Positions 23,208 to 32,152 of a DNA stretch of 64,000 nucleotides are shown here, piece by piece; within the stretch, counting starts at the first letter, position 1, and each line of letters begins with the position of its first letter. The DNA is from Nevskia ramosa DSM 11499 (GTDB taxonomy: Bacteria > Pseudomonadota > Gammaproteobacteria > Nevskiales > Nevskiaceae). The notes under the pieces were generated by a model. It saw nothing but the letters and a program-made list of their open reading frames with translations, was not told where the DNA came from and did not search any database. The DNA is taken from assembly GCF_000420645.1 (NCBI RefSeq), contig NZ_ATVI01000006.1, forward strand, positions 372,001-436,000. Direction: 5' to 3'. The position numbers and the translations under genes are program-made.

Positions 23208-26200
23208 CTACGCGTTGCCGCGCACCGGTGCCAGCACCGCGATCGTCGCGATCAATTCCTTGACGATCACCGGCTTGGCCATATGGGTCTGGAAGCCGGC
23301 TTCGAGCGCCCGCGCGCGATCCTCGTTCTGGGCGAAGGCGGTCAGAGCGATCGCCGGCATCGTCGGCTGGCCCCGGCTCTTCTCGAACTCGCGGATCAAT
23401 CGCACCGTTTCGTAGCCATCCTGGCCGGGCATGGCGATGTCGCAGATCAGCAGATCCGGCTGCTGCTCCTTGCCGAAGCCACGCCGGATCACCGTCACCG
23501 CTTCTTCGCCGGACGACAGCACGTCGACCACTGCACCGGTCTGCGACAGCAGCACCGCCAGCGGATCACGCGATTCGACGTGATCATCGACCAGCAGCAG
23601 GCGCAGCCCGCTCAAGCTCGGCAAGGTGCCCGCCTGATCGAGCGGGAACGGCACGATCGCCGGCACCGCCGCCGTGCCGGACTTGCGCAATGGCAGACGC
23701 ACCGTGAACACCGCACCGAGCCCTGGACCCGGGCTGGTGGCGATGACATTGCCGCGATGCAGTTCGCAGAGATTGCGGACCAGCATCAGCCCCAGGCCCA
23801 AGCCACCCTGGCCGCGGCTGTTGCCGGTTTCATCGCGCCGGAAACGCTCGAACAGCTGCGGCAGGAAATCGGCGTCGATGCCGCGGCCGTCGTCGCGGAC
23901 TCTGATCACGGCGATATCGTTCTCGCGGCTGGCCGACAGCCAGACGTGGCCGCCGGAAGGCGTGAACTTGATCGCGTTGGACAGCAGGTTCCAGACGATC
24001 TGCTGCAGGCGGTCGGCATCGCCTTCGATGGCTTCGTCTTCGAGATCGATCTCGGCGTGCAGCTCGATGTGCTTGGCCAGTGCCTTGTCGCGCACGCTGG
24101 CGATCGACGCGACGATCACCGGCGCCAGCTTCACCGGCGTCAGCAACAGGCTCAGCTTGCCGGTGATGATGCGGGTGGCATCGAGCAGATCGTCGATCAG
24201 GCGCACCTGCTGCTCGACGCCGGTCTTGATGCCGGAGATCGCCCGCAGCATCAGCTTGTTGCCGTTGCCCGGCACGCTTTCCAGCACATGCGCCCAGTTC
24301 TGGATGCCGTTCAGCGGCGAGCGCAGTTCGTGCGAAACGATGGCCAGGAATTCGTCGCGGCCGCGTGCGGCCGCTTCGGCCTGCTTGCGCGCCTCGTGCT
24401 CGCGGGCCAGCAGGGTGTCGCGCTCGGCCTGGCCGCGCATGCGCTCGCTGATGTCGTAGACGATCAGCAACACCGATTCGAGTAAACCGCCGCGATCGAG
24501 CTCCGGCACTGCGCGGGCGCTGAAATAGCTGCGCTCGCGGCCATTCGGAACGGCGAAGTTGGTCGCCTGCTCGGCACCCTGGGCGAACGCGGCGGTGATG
24601 ATTTCGGTGGTGGCGCTGACGTACTGCGGCGGGAAGCCGAGATCGTCCGCCGTGCGGCCGACATAGGCATCGCGGACCACGCCGAACGTCGATTCGGCAA
24701 CTCTGTTGATGTACAGATAGGCGAGGTCGCGATCGACGCGGGCAATGAGGTCTGGCGCGTTCTCGGCCAGCGTCTCGAACTCGCGCTCGCGCTCGTAGAG
24801 CTTGCCTTCGGCCAGCGTCCGCTCGGTGATGTCCATGATCACCGCGATGAAGCCGGTGACCTCATCGGCGTCGTTCCACTCCGGCGTGTAGTTGGCGTGG
24901 ATGTAGCGCTCACCGAGCGGCAACTGCACCCGAATCTGGTAATCGGCCGTCTCCCCGGACAGCACCTGGGTGACGTAGGGCTTGATGGCGGCCAAGGCCT
25001 GTTCACCGGCAACCTCCGCAATGCTGCGGCCGATGAATTCCTCCGGTGTTTCGGAGCGCATCAGCGCTGCGAACGCCTGATTCATGAATTGGTAGCGCAG
25101 GTCTCGGCCGATACGGGCAATGCCGATCGGCACGGCAGCCGTGATGGTGCGCAGTTCGCGCTCGCTGTGCCGCAGCTGCTGCTCGACCCTGCGGCGTTCG
25201 GTGATGTCGCCGAGCACGCCATAGCCGATCGAGGAGCCCTCGTCGTTGCGCACCAGCACCAACTGCGAGCGGACCCAGCGGATGCTCTTGTCGAGCCGGA
25301 CGACTCGGTACTCGGCATCGAATTCGCTGCCGCCGGCCAGCGTCTCCGCGAATTCGGCCGCGACCCGCGACCAGTCTTCCGGATGGATGGCGGCGCGCCA
25401 GTCCTCGACGGTGTAGACGGCGCGCTTTTCCTCGCCGAAGAACAGGGGATAGATGCCGTCATCGCCATCGACCCTGCCGGTGGCCGGCTCGTAGGTCCAG
25501 GCAAACAGGTGCGCCGCGTCGAGCGCCAGCTGCAGGCGCCTGCCGCTGGCAACCTGCATCTGCTCCAGTTGCTTGCGTTCGGTGATGTCGGCCGCCACGC
25601 CATGCACCTCGGCGCCCTGACCATCCTCGTCGGCGATCAGGATGGCGCGGGCATCGAGCCAGGTGATGCTGCCGTCGATTTTCTGGACGCGGAACTCCTC
25701 GCGCAGCGGTGTACCGTCGGCCATCAGCTTGCGCAGCGCCGCTTCCACCCGCACCCGGTCCTTCGGGTGCAGACGCCGTCGCCAGGGGCCGAGCCGGCGG
25801 CAGGCTTCGGAATTCAGGCCGAACATCGCGCACAGCGCATCGGAAATCTTCAGGCGACGCGTCGGCGTATGCAGGGTCCAGACGTGCAGCTGCGCGGCTT
25901 CCATCGCCTGATGCAGGTTCTGTTCGCGCTCGGCCAGTTCACGGACCACGGTGCGCCGATCGGTGATGTCTTCGGCGATGCCGACCACCCGTTCGATCGA
26001 GCCGTCGACGGCCCGCACGGCGATGCCGCGATCGCGGATCCAGCGCTGCTCGCCGGTGTCGAGGACGATGCGGTACTCGATCGCGAAGTGGTCCTCGCCT
26101 TCCTCGGCCTCGCCCAGGGCTTCGAAGGCCGCCTCTGCCGCGTCACGATCGGCGCGGTGAATGTTGTCCAGCCAGCGCGACTCGCCGGCCAGCAGCGCGA

Positions 26201-26750
26201 CTTCGTCGAAACCCCAGCAGCGGCTGTAGCTCGGGCTGACATAGATCTGTCGCCGGGGTTGCCAGTCGACGATCCAGAACACGTCGTCGACGTTTTCGAT
26301 CAGTACGCTGAAGCGCTGCTTGACGTCGCGCAGTTCGGAACGCAGGCGGCGAGCGGCGGTGATGTCACGCAGGCCGATGGTCAGGTGCACGGCCTGGCCC
26401 GCAGCGTCGCGCTCGACACAGGCGGTGGCGTTCAGACTGCGCGCCTGGCCGTTGCGGCCGTAGCGGAAGTCGACTTCGGCGCTGTCGCCAGAGGCGATCA
26501 GCTCGGCGCCGATCTTTTCGATCGCCAGCAGATCACGCGGATGCACCCGGCTCAGACAGTCGCTGATCGGCAGCGGAACACCCGCCGGAAGATCGAGCAG
26601 CCGGGCGGCGGTTTCATCGAGCAGCAGAGTGCCGCTGCGCGGATCGCCCTCGCAGTAACCGATACCCATCGCTGCGCTGAGCCGCTGCCGGCGCGCCGCT
26701 GGCTCGTCAACCGGGCTTTTCTTGCTCACCACGGGAGTAAATCTTTCCAT
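23208..26750 (-). CDS. Multi-PAS hybrid histidine kinase
   Basis: A 1180-residue soluble hybrid kinase. About six PAS/PAC modules follow one another over the first 780 residues (recurrent 'DITERK/DITDRR' PAC ends). Then come HisKA with FLAIVSHELRSP (phosphorylated His), an HATPase with NLLSNAIKFTPSGG, DDGRGI and GLGLGLMLV, and a C-terminal receiver (LICDIAMPGQDG). No membrane segment is seen, so it senses cytoplasmic signals. The ATG at 26750 is preferred over a GTG at 26759. The NtrC-type regulator gene lies just upstream on the same strand and is the obvious partner. Confidence 0.9.
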   Translation of the reverse strand: MERFTPVVSKKSPVDEPAARRQRLSAAMGIGYCEGDPRSGTLLLDETAARLLDLPAGVPLPISDCLSRVHPRDLLAIEKIGAELIASGDSAEVDFRYGRNGQARSLNATACVERDAAGQAVHLTIGLRDITAARRLRSELRDVKQRFSVLIENVDDVFWIVDWQPRRQIYVSPSYSRCWGFDEVALLAGESRWLDNIHRADRDAAEAAFEALGEAEEGEDHFAIEYRIVLDTGEQRWIRDRGIAVRAVDGSIERVVGIAEDITDRRTVVRELAEREQNLHQAMEAAQLHVWTLHTPTRRLKISDALCAMFGLNSEACRRLGPWRRRLHPKDRVRVEAALRKLMADGTPLREEFRVQKIDGSITWLDARAILIADEDGQGAEVHGVAADITERKQLEQMQVASGRRLQLALDAAHLFAWTYEPATGRVDGDDGIYPLFFGEEKRAVYTVEDWRAAIHPEDWSRVAAEFAETLAGGSEFDAEYRVVRLDKSIRWVRSQLVLVRNDEGSSIGYGVLGDITERRRVEQQLRHSERELRTITAAVPIGIARIGRDLRYQFMNQAFAALMRSETPEEFIGRSIAEVAGEQALAAIKPYVTQVLSGETADYQIRVQLPLGERYIHANYTPEWNDADEVTGFIAVIMDITERTLAEGKLYEREREFETLAENAPDLIARVDRDLAYLYINRVAESTFGVVRDAYVGRTADDLGFPPQYVSATTEIITAAFAQGAEQATNFAVPNGRERSYFSARAVPELDRGGLLESVLLIVYDISERMRGQAERDTLLAREHEARKQAEAAARGRDEFLAIVSHELRSPLNGIQNWAHVLESVPGNGNKLMLRAISGIKTGVEQQVRLIDDLLDATRIITGKLSLLLTPVKLAPVIVASIASVRDKALAKHIELHAEIDLEDEAIEGDADRLQQIVWNLLSNAIKFTPSGGHVWLSASRENDIAVIRVRDDGRGIDADFLPQLFERFRRDETGNSRGQGGLGLGLMLVRNLCELHRGNVIATSPGPGLGAVFTVRLPLRKSGTAAVPAIVPFPLDQAGTLPSLSGLRLLLVDDHVESRDPLAVLLSQTGAVVDVLSSGEEAVTVIRRGFGKEQQPDLLICDIAMPGQDGYETVRLIREFEKSRGQPTMPAIALTAFAQNEDRARALEAGFQTHMAKPVIVKELIATIAVLAPVRGNA

Positions 26751-26889
26751 TGTCCGCACACACGGAAGACCGGCGCGATCGTCGATCGAACCGGCCGAAA
26801 AGACCGTGTCTGGTGCTCAAACTGCATGTTCTGGCCGCCCCATACCGCCCCATCATCACCGTCGGAGATTCCTTCCGGGGGAGGGGATT

Positions 26890-26905
26890 AGCAAGCGACG
26901 TACCC
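26890..26905 (-). promoter_or_regulatory. Sigma-54 promoter candidate for the multi-PAS kinase
   Basis: On the minus strand gGGtACG-tcgc-TTGCT with GG-N10-GC exact; a full -12 element and one mismatch in the -24 core. Predicted start near 26879, about 130 bases before the ATG, and 8 bases past the stop of the upstream NtrC gene. Confidence 0.45.
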
Positions 26906-26912
26906 GGCAACC

Positions 26913-28316
26913 CTAATCGGCCGACGTCGCCTTGGCCGTGATTTCACCGCCTTCGACACCGGCGCCCTGCAGGCCATATTCCTCGAGCCGGTTGTAGAGC
27001 GTCTTCAGGCTGATGCCGAGCTGTTCCGCGGTGTACTTCTTGACCCCGCCGTACATCGCGAACGCGGCCAGGATCAGCTGCTTCTCGGCGGCCGCCAGCG
27101 ACATGCCGACCGGAATCTCGATCACCGTCTCCGGCGCCGGGGCTTCGGTTTCGGAGGGTGAGGCGACGAGCGACAGCGCACTGCCGATGTCGATCACTTC
27201 TTCGCCCATGATGTAGGCGCGCTGCACGAAGTTGCGCAGCTCGCGGACATTGCCCGGCCAGCGATGCGCCGCGAGTTTGCCCAAGCCTTCCGGCGGGAAG
27301 GTCTTGTGGGTGTCGTGCGCCTGGTTGAGCTCATCGAGAAAACGCTGCGCGAGCAGCTCGACATCGCCGACCCGATCACGCAGCGGCGGCATCTGGATCG
27401 GGAACACGTTGAGGCGGTGATAGAGATCGGCGCGCAGCTTGCCGGAGGCCACCGCCGCTTCCGGATCGCGATTGGTCGCGGCGATGACGCGAACGTCGGT
27501 CTCCACTTCCTTGTCGGTGCCGATGCGCATGAACTTGCCGGTTTCCAGCACGCGCAGCAGTTTCACCTGCAGCTCGATCGGCATCTCGGTGATTTCATCG
27601 AGAAACAAGGTGCCGCCGTCGGCGCGTTCGAAATAGCCGCGATGCTGGCGATCGGCGCCGGTGAAGCTGCCCTTCTCGTGACCGAACATTTCGCTTTCGA
27701 TCAGGTTCGGCGAGATCGCGCCGCAATTCACCGCCATGAACGGCTGCTTCGGCCGGCGGCTCATCTCGTGCAGCGTCTGCGCCGCCAGTTCCTTGCCGGT
27801 ACCGCTTTCACCGATCAGCAGCACGGTGGCCGCCGTCGGCGCCACGCGGCTGATCTGGTCGTAGAGCACGCTCATGATCGGCGACTTGCCGAGCATGTGG
27901 CCGAAGTAGCCGACCCGCCGCAGTTCGCTGCGCAAGGCGCCGATCTGCGATTTCAGGTCCGACGCCTTCGGCACTCGCTGCAGGATCGAGCGCAGGCGGG
28001 CGATGTTGACCGGCTTGACCAGATAGTCCGCCGCACCGGCGCGCAGCGCGGCGATCGCGGTATCGACGCTGGCGTTGCCGGTGATCAGGATGATCTCGGT
28101 TTCGGAGCGGTTTTCGATGGCATCGATCAGATCGAGGCCATCGCCATCCGGCAGATGGAGATCGATCAGCACGATGTCCGGCTGCTGCCGGGTCAGCTGG
28201 ATGTGCGCCGCCCGCAAATCCGCCGCGCAGGCCGTGGTGAAGCCTTCGGCTTCGACCAGCGCGGCCATTGATTCGCGCGTGTTCTCGTCGTCATCGACGA
28301 TCAAGGCATGCGCCAT
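26913..28316 (-). CDS. NtrC-family sigma-54-dependent response regulator
   Basis: A 467-residue activator: receiver domain with phosphoacceptor Asp52 (LIDLHLPDGDG), AAA+ domain with GESGTGKE near 165-175, GSFTGADRQ that contacts sigma-54, and a Fis-type helix-turn-helix at the C-terminus (AEQLGISLKTLYNRLEEYG). It opens sigma-54 promoters after phosphorylation. AGGAG precedes the ATG at 28316. It lies upstream of the multi-PAS hybrid kinase and a few kilobases from rpoN. Its AAA+ domain is very similar to that of the receiver-less activator at 30831. Confidence 0.94.
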   Translation of the reverse strand: MAHALIVDDDENTRESMAALVEAEGFTTACAADLRAAHIQLTRQQPDIVLIDLHLPDGDGLDLIDAIENRSETEIILITGNASVDTAIAALRAGAADYLVKPVNIARLRSILQRVPKASDLKSQIGALRSELRRVGYFGHMLGKSPIMSVLYDQISRVAPTAATVLLIGESGTGKELAAQTLHEMSRRPKQPFMAVNCGAISPNLIESEMFGHEKGSFTGADRQHRGYFERADGGTLFLDEITEMPIELQVKLLRVLETGKFMRIGTDKEVETDVRVIAATNRDPEAAVASGKLRADLYHRLNVFPIQMPPLRDRVGDVELLAQRFLDELNQAHDTHKTFPPEGLGKLAAHRWPGNVRELRNFVQRAYIMGEEVIDIGSALSLVASPSETEAPAPETVIEIPVGMSLAAAEKQLILAAFAMYGGVKKYTAEQLGISLKTLYNRLEEYGLQGAGVEGGEITAKATSAD

Positions 28317-28421
28317 TCAGCTTCTCTCCTGCTGCAACGTTTGATTCACTCTGCGGCTCCGATGCTTTCGCGCACCGTACCACCTTAATCGAAGCTGTCA
28401 GCCGCCCTCAACTGGCGATCC

Positions 28422-28856
28422 TCACGTGCCCCAGACGCGATCCTCGACCTTGCAGCGCGGGCCGTCGCTGGCGGCAGCGCCATCGGCATCCGCTGGACGC
28501 TCTTGTGATGCAGTTGGCGACGAAGCGGGCGTCGAGGTCGCGGTCATGCCGCCTTCGTTCTCCCAGCGATTCAGTTCGTGGGGCTTGGCGCCAGCGATCC
28601 TGGCCTTGCGCTCCGCTGCCGAACCGATACCGGAACGGATCAGATAACCCGCGGCGCCGGCGGCCAGACCGAAGGCGACCAGCTGCCAGTTCACTCGGCG
28701 TGCCAGCGGCAGGGCGAAGGCAATGACCGGCTTGATGGTGTCCAGCGCCGAGCTGGCGACATCACGCAGACGCGGCTTGGCGGCGTCGACAAAGTGCTCG
28801 GCTTTCGCGGCGACCGTCGATGCGGCGTCGTTCAGCGTGCTGGTATTGAAGTTCAT
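28422..28856 (-). CDS. Small membrane protein of unknown function (YqjDEK-like operon)
   Basis: A 144-residue protein with an amphipathic N-terminal half and a hydrophobic hairpin-like region (VIAFALPLARR, then LVAFGLAAGAAGYLI at about 60-75), ending in a polar tail rich in Ala, Ser and Pro. I do not recognise the family. The start overlaps the previous stop by ATGA and is the last gene of the BON-DUF883-YqjE-YqjK run. AGAGGAA precedes the ATG. The position suggests an inner-membrane stress protein. Confidence 0.7.
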   Translation of the reverse strand: MNFNTSTLNDAASTVAAKAEHFVDAAKPRLRDVASSALDTIKPVIAFALPLARRVNWQLVAFGLAAGAAGYLIRSGIGSAAERKARIAGAKPHELNRWENEGGMTATSTPASSPTASQERPADADGAAASDGPRCKVEDRVWGT

Positions 28857-29347
28857 GTTGGATTCCTCTCGAGAGTGGGATGCGCTCGGCTCACTTGTGG
28901 GCTGGCCGATCTGAAGCCCGTTGCTGCGGCAGCAGGCCCGATGGCCCCGACGGCTTTATGCGATCCGCCGGCCTGGCTGACCGAGCGCACCGTTTCGCTG
29001 ACCGACACGGCGATTCGATAGGCGCTGACGAACTTCAGCACCCAGGCAAACCAGCTGGTGCTGCGCTTGGCCTGGACCGCGGGGTAGTGGCCCCGATGTC
29101 CGCTCGCCAGGGCCTTGTCGATCCGCCGGTTCCGGCTGCTGCTGCGCAGCGCCCTGAGGATCAGGAACGCCGCACCCGCGGCAAACAGTGCCGGCACGAT
29201 CGCGCGAGTGTTCTTCTGCAATTGATTGAGGGTGTGCAGCGGACGCCGCAATTCTTCCAGCGTGCCCGCCAGTTGTTCGCGATCCTGCTCGATACGGGCG
29301 AGCACCTGTCTGCGTTGAGCCGCGTGATCCGCGTCGCGATCGCTCAT
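28853..29347 (-). CDS. YqjK-like protein
   Basis: A 164-residue protein. Residues 1-40 are a charged helix (RRQVLARIEQDREQLAGTLEELRRPL), quoted in part; a short hydrophobic segment (IVPALFAAGAAFLILRAL) follows near 55-72, then a basic tail. Together with its position after the YqjE-like gene this fits the YqjK family, but similarity is modest. The ATG at 29347 lies in an ATGA overlap with the YqjE-like stop; the longer frame upstream overlaps that gene and is not used. Confidence 0.65.
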   Translation of the reverse strand: MSDRDADHAAQRRQVLARIEQDREQLAGTLEELRRPLHTLNQLQKNTRAIVPALFAAGAAFLILRALRSSSRNRRIDKALASGHRGHYPAVQAKRSTSWFAWVLKFVSAYRIAVSVSETVRSVSQAGGSHKAVGAIGPAAAATGFRSASPQVSRAHPTLERNPT

Positions 29348-29757
29348 TTCTGCTTGGCCTCCCTGATTTCCTGCTTGTCGTCGGCGAGCGCATTGACGCT
29401 GTCTTCGAACAAGGTCGACGCGGCAACGGCCCGGTAGGAATGAACGGCGCGCAGGGCGACGACGATGCAGGTCACGGCCAGGCCGACCACCACCGGAATC
29501 CGCCACTGCGTATCCCAGGTCAGCGCCACGATCAGCATGGCAATCAGCTGTACGGCCAGAAAGATCGACAAGGCGGCGAGCAGGCCGCGGCCGAGCAACT
29601 GCCCCAGCCGTACTCGCTCCTCGTGGATTTCCAGCTTGAACAGCTCGAAACGGCCTTGCAGGACGTTCATCGACTGCGCGACCAGCCGCCGCAAAGTATC
29701 GGACAGCGGGGGATCCGACAGGGGTTTATCGGCAACGCTACTTTGCGACGGGGTCAC
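29344..29757 (-). CDS. YqjE-like phage-holin-superfamily membrane protein
   Basis: A 137-residue inner-membrane protein: N-terminal amphipathic helix (LFKLEIHEERVRLGQLL) and two adjacent transmembrane segments (LLAALSIFLAVQLIAMLIVA and VVVGLAVTCIVVALRAV), the pattern of YqjE/holin 3-6 superfamily proteins. The start is GTG 29757, ten bases after an AAGGAG that overlaps the DUF883 stop; no ATG gives a complete first helix. The family is linked to envelope stress in E. coli, without a defined activity. Confidence 0.78.
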   Translation of the reverse strand: MTPSQSSVADKPLSDPPLSDTLRRLVAQSMNVLQGRFELFKLEIHEERVRLGQLLGRGLLAALSIFLAVQLIAMLIVALTWDTQWRIPVVVGLAVTCIVVALRAVHSYRAVAASTLFEDSVNALADDKQEIREAKQK

Positions 29758-29771
29758 GAGTGTCGTGCTCC

Positions 29772-30086
29772 TTAGCGGCGCGAACCACTGCTGATGAAGC
29801 CGATCAGCGCACCGAACAGCGCGGCGACGGCGATCGCCTGCCATGGCTTCTCGTGCACGTAGGTATCGGTCGCGGTGACCGCCTGTTTGCCACGCTCCAC
29901 GGCGTAATCCTGGGCGTTGGCAATCTGGGTGCGGGCAACCTTCAGGCTTTCCTGCAGCTTCTCGCGAAGGACAGCGATGCTGTCGTTGGAGACAGCGGCG
30001 GTCTGCCGCATCAGTTCCTCGGCGTTGCTCGCCAGATCGCGTGCGCTCGAAGCCAGGCTGCCGTTCTGCTGCTTGTAATCATCCAT
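29772..30086 (-). CDS. DUF883 (YqjD/ElaB-type) membrane-anchored protein
   Basis: A 104-residue protein with a long charged helix and a single C-terminal transmembrane anchor (WQAIAVAALFGALIGFISS), the DUF883 layout. YqjD and ElaB of E. coli are tail-anchored, ribosome-binding stationary-phase proteins; the same role here is by analogy. AAAGGAG precedes the ATG at 30086. It is the second gene of the operon that starts with the BON lipoprotein. Confidence 0.88.
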   Translation of the reverse strand: MDDYKQQNGSLASSARDLASNAEELMRQTAAVSNDSIAVLREKLQESLKVARTQIANAQDYAVERGKQAVTATDTYVHEKPWQAIAVAALFGALIGFISSGSRR

Positions 30087-30112
30087 GGGTGTTCTCCTTT
30101 GAGGTGAAATGA

Positions 30113-30130
30113 CCGGGACTGAAATCCCGG
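30113..30130. terminator. Small hairpin between BON and DUF883 genes
   Basis: CCGGGA-CTGAAA-TCCCGG. A six-base stem in the 59-base gap; it may attenuate or process the transcript rather than end it. Confidence 0.3.
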
Positions 30131-30145
30131 CGGGCTGCAGACGCT

Positions 30146-30574
30146 TTACTGCGTCACGGTGAGCTTGTTGTCGACGTCGGTGACGCCTTCGATGCCGCGG
30201 GCCACCATCGTGGCTTTCTTGCTGTGCTCGGCCGACGGCACCTTGCCGGTCAGCGCAACCACGCCATCGTGCGTTTCGACCTGAATGCTGCCGGCCTTGA
30301 GTTCAGGTTCGGCAAGCAATGCGGTCTTGGTCTTGGTGGTGATCCAGGTGTCGTCCACGGCCTTGCCGGTGGACTGCATGCTGGCGCCGGCGGGGCTGTC
30401 GCCACGCGCCAGTTCGGCGGACGCGTCAGAACTGGCCGGCGGCGTAGCGTCACCGTTGACGGTAGGTGGCTGCTCCTGCGGGACCGGGTTGGCCGGGTTC
30501 CGGGGCGATTCGCAGCCCGAAACGGCCAAGCCGCCGGCAAGGACCAGCGAAATCAGGGTGATGTACTTTTTCAT
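30146..30574 (-). CDS. BON-domain lipoprotein (OsmY-like)
   Basis: A 142-residue lipoprotein: signal with lipobox AVSGC near 18-22, a Pro/Ala/Ser linker, and one BON domain (DDTWITTKTKTALL...VETHDGVVALTGKVPS...ARGIEGVTDVDNKL). BON domains bind phospholipid membranes and occur in osmotically induced proteins such as OsmY. GGAGG precedes the ATG at 30574. A strong sigma-54 element lies upstream, divergent from a sigma-54 activator gene. Confidence 0.9.
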   Translation of the reverse strand: MKKYITLISLVLAGGLAVSGCESPRNPANPVPQEQPPTVNGDATPPASSDASAELARGDSPAGASMQSTGKAVDDTWITTKTKTALLAEPELKAGSIQVETHDGVVALTGKVPSAEHSKKATMVARGIEGVTDVDNKLTVTQ

Positions 30575-30696
30575 GGTGCCTCCAGTGTTGAGGCCCGACA
30601 GCGGGCCCATGTCGAAACCGTCAGATGTCCTTCATCCAGCAACAACGAAGGGGAGGGAAAGCACATCTGCCGCCATCGATTTGATGATTTGAAATA

Positions 30697-30712
30697 GGCA
30701 GATTGCGTGCCC
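30697..30712 (-). promoter_or_regulatory. Sigma-54 promoter candidate for the BON-YqjDEK operon
   Basis: Minus strand gGGCACG-caat-cTGCc, GG-N10-GC exact. Predicted start near 30686, about 110 bases before the BON ATG. Upstream, GAAAGC-N11-GCTTTC (30731-30753) is an inverted repeat in the region shared with the divergent activator gene and could be an activator site. Confidence 0.65.
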
Positions 30713-30830
30713 GCACGCCTGCGGCCGGCAGAAAGCGCTGCATCAAGGCTTTCAGCGCGTGGCTGGCGATTGCTTCGAGTAACCTTTACAACCGCTGGTA
30801 ATTTCAGACCTGCAGACCGCCTTTGCCGCC

Positions 30831-31865
<1,035 letters not shown>

Positions 31866-31898
31866 GCCGACGAGCGAAGCGTCACCGCGCCCATCCTC

Positions 31899-31914
31899 GG
31901 GCATGCCGGATGCT
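31899..31914 (+). promoter_or_regulatory. Weak sigma-54 promoter candidate before a small ORF
   Basis: gGGCAtG-ccgg-aTGCT with exact GG-N10-GC. Predicted start near 31924, about 34 bases before the small ORF at 31958. Confidence 0.35.
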
Positions 31915-31957
31915 GAATCCTTGGCTCCAGACCAGGACACCAACGAGGAGCGCGGCA

Positions 31958-32152
31958 ATGAGATGGAATCGCATCGATAGCTGGGACCAGATCAAGACCA
32001 CCGTCACGGCCGGCGTCGGTGATGACGACGCGCTGACGGTACGCCCGTCGAACCTGACGACCATCGACAACTCGATGCCGCCGCCGCGTCCGGCTCAGGA
32101 AGCCGCAGCGTCGGTGCGCAATGTTTCCAGATACGCCATCAACACCGCGTAA
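31958..32152 (+). CDS. Small protein of unknown function (64 aa)
   Basis: A 64-codon ORF starting with an ATG nine bases after GAGGAG. It begins MRWNRIDSWDQIKTTV and has no membrane segment or known motif. Its last 58 bases overlap, in antisense, the 3' end of the convergent kinase gene. The good ribosome site and a possible sigma-54 promoter support it; the antisense overlap argues for caution. Confidence 0.4.
   Translation: MRWNRIDSWDQIKTTVTAGVGDDDALTVRPSNLTTIDNSMPPPRPAQEAAASVRNVSRYAINTA

Noticed and set aside
30759-30775. TGGCTGG...TTGCT before the receiver-less activator as a sigma-54 promoter
   Set aside because: The spacing is GG-N9-GC, one base short of the strict ten; possible but not supported.
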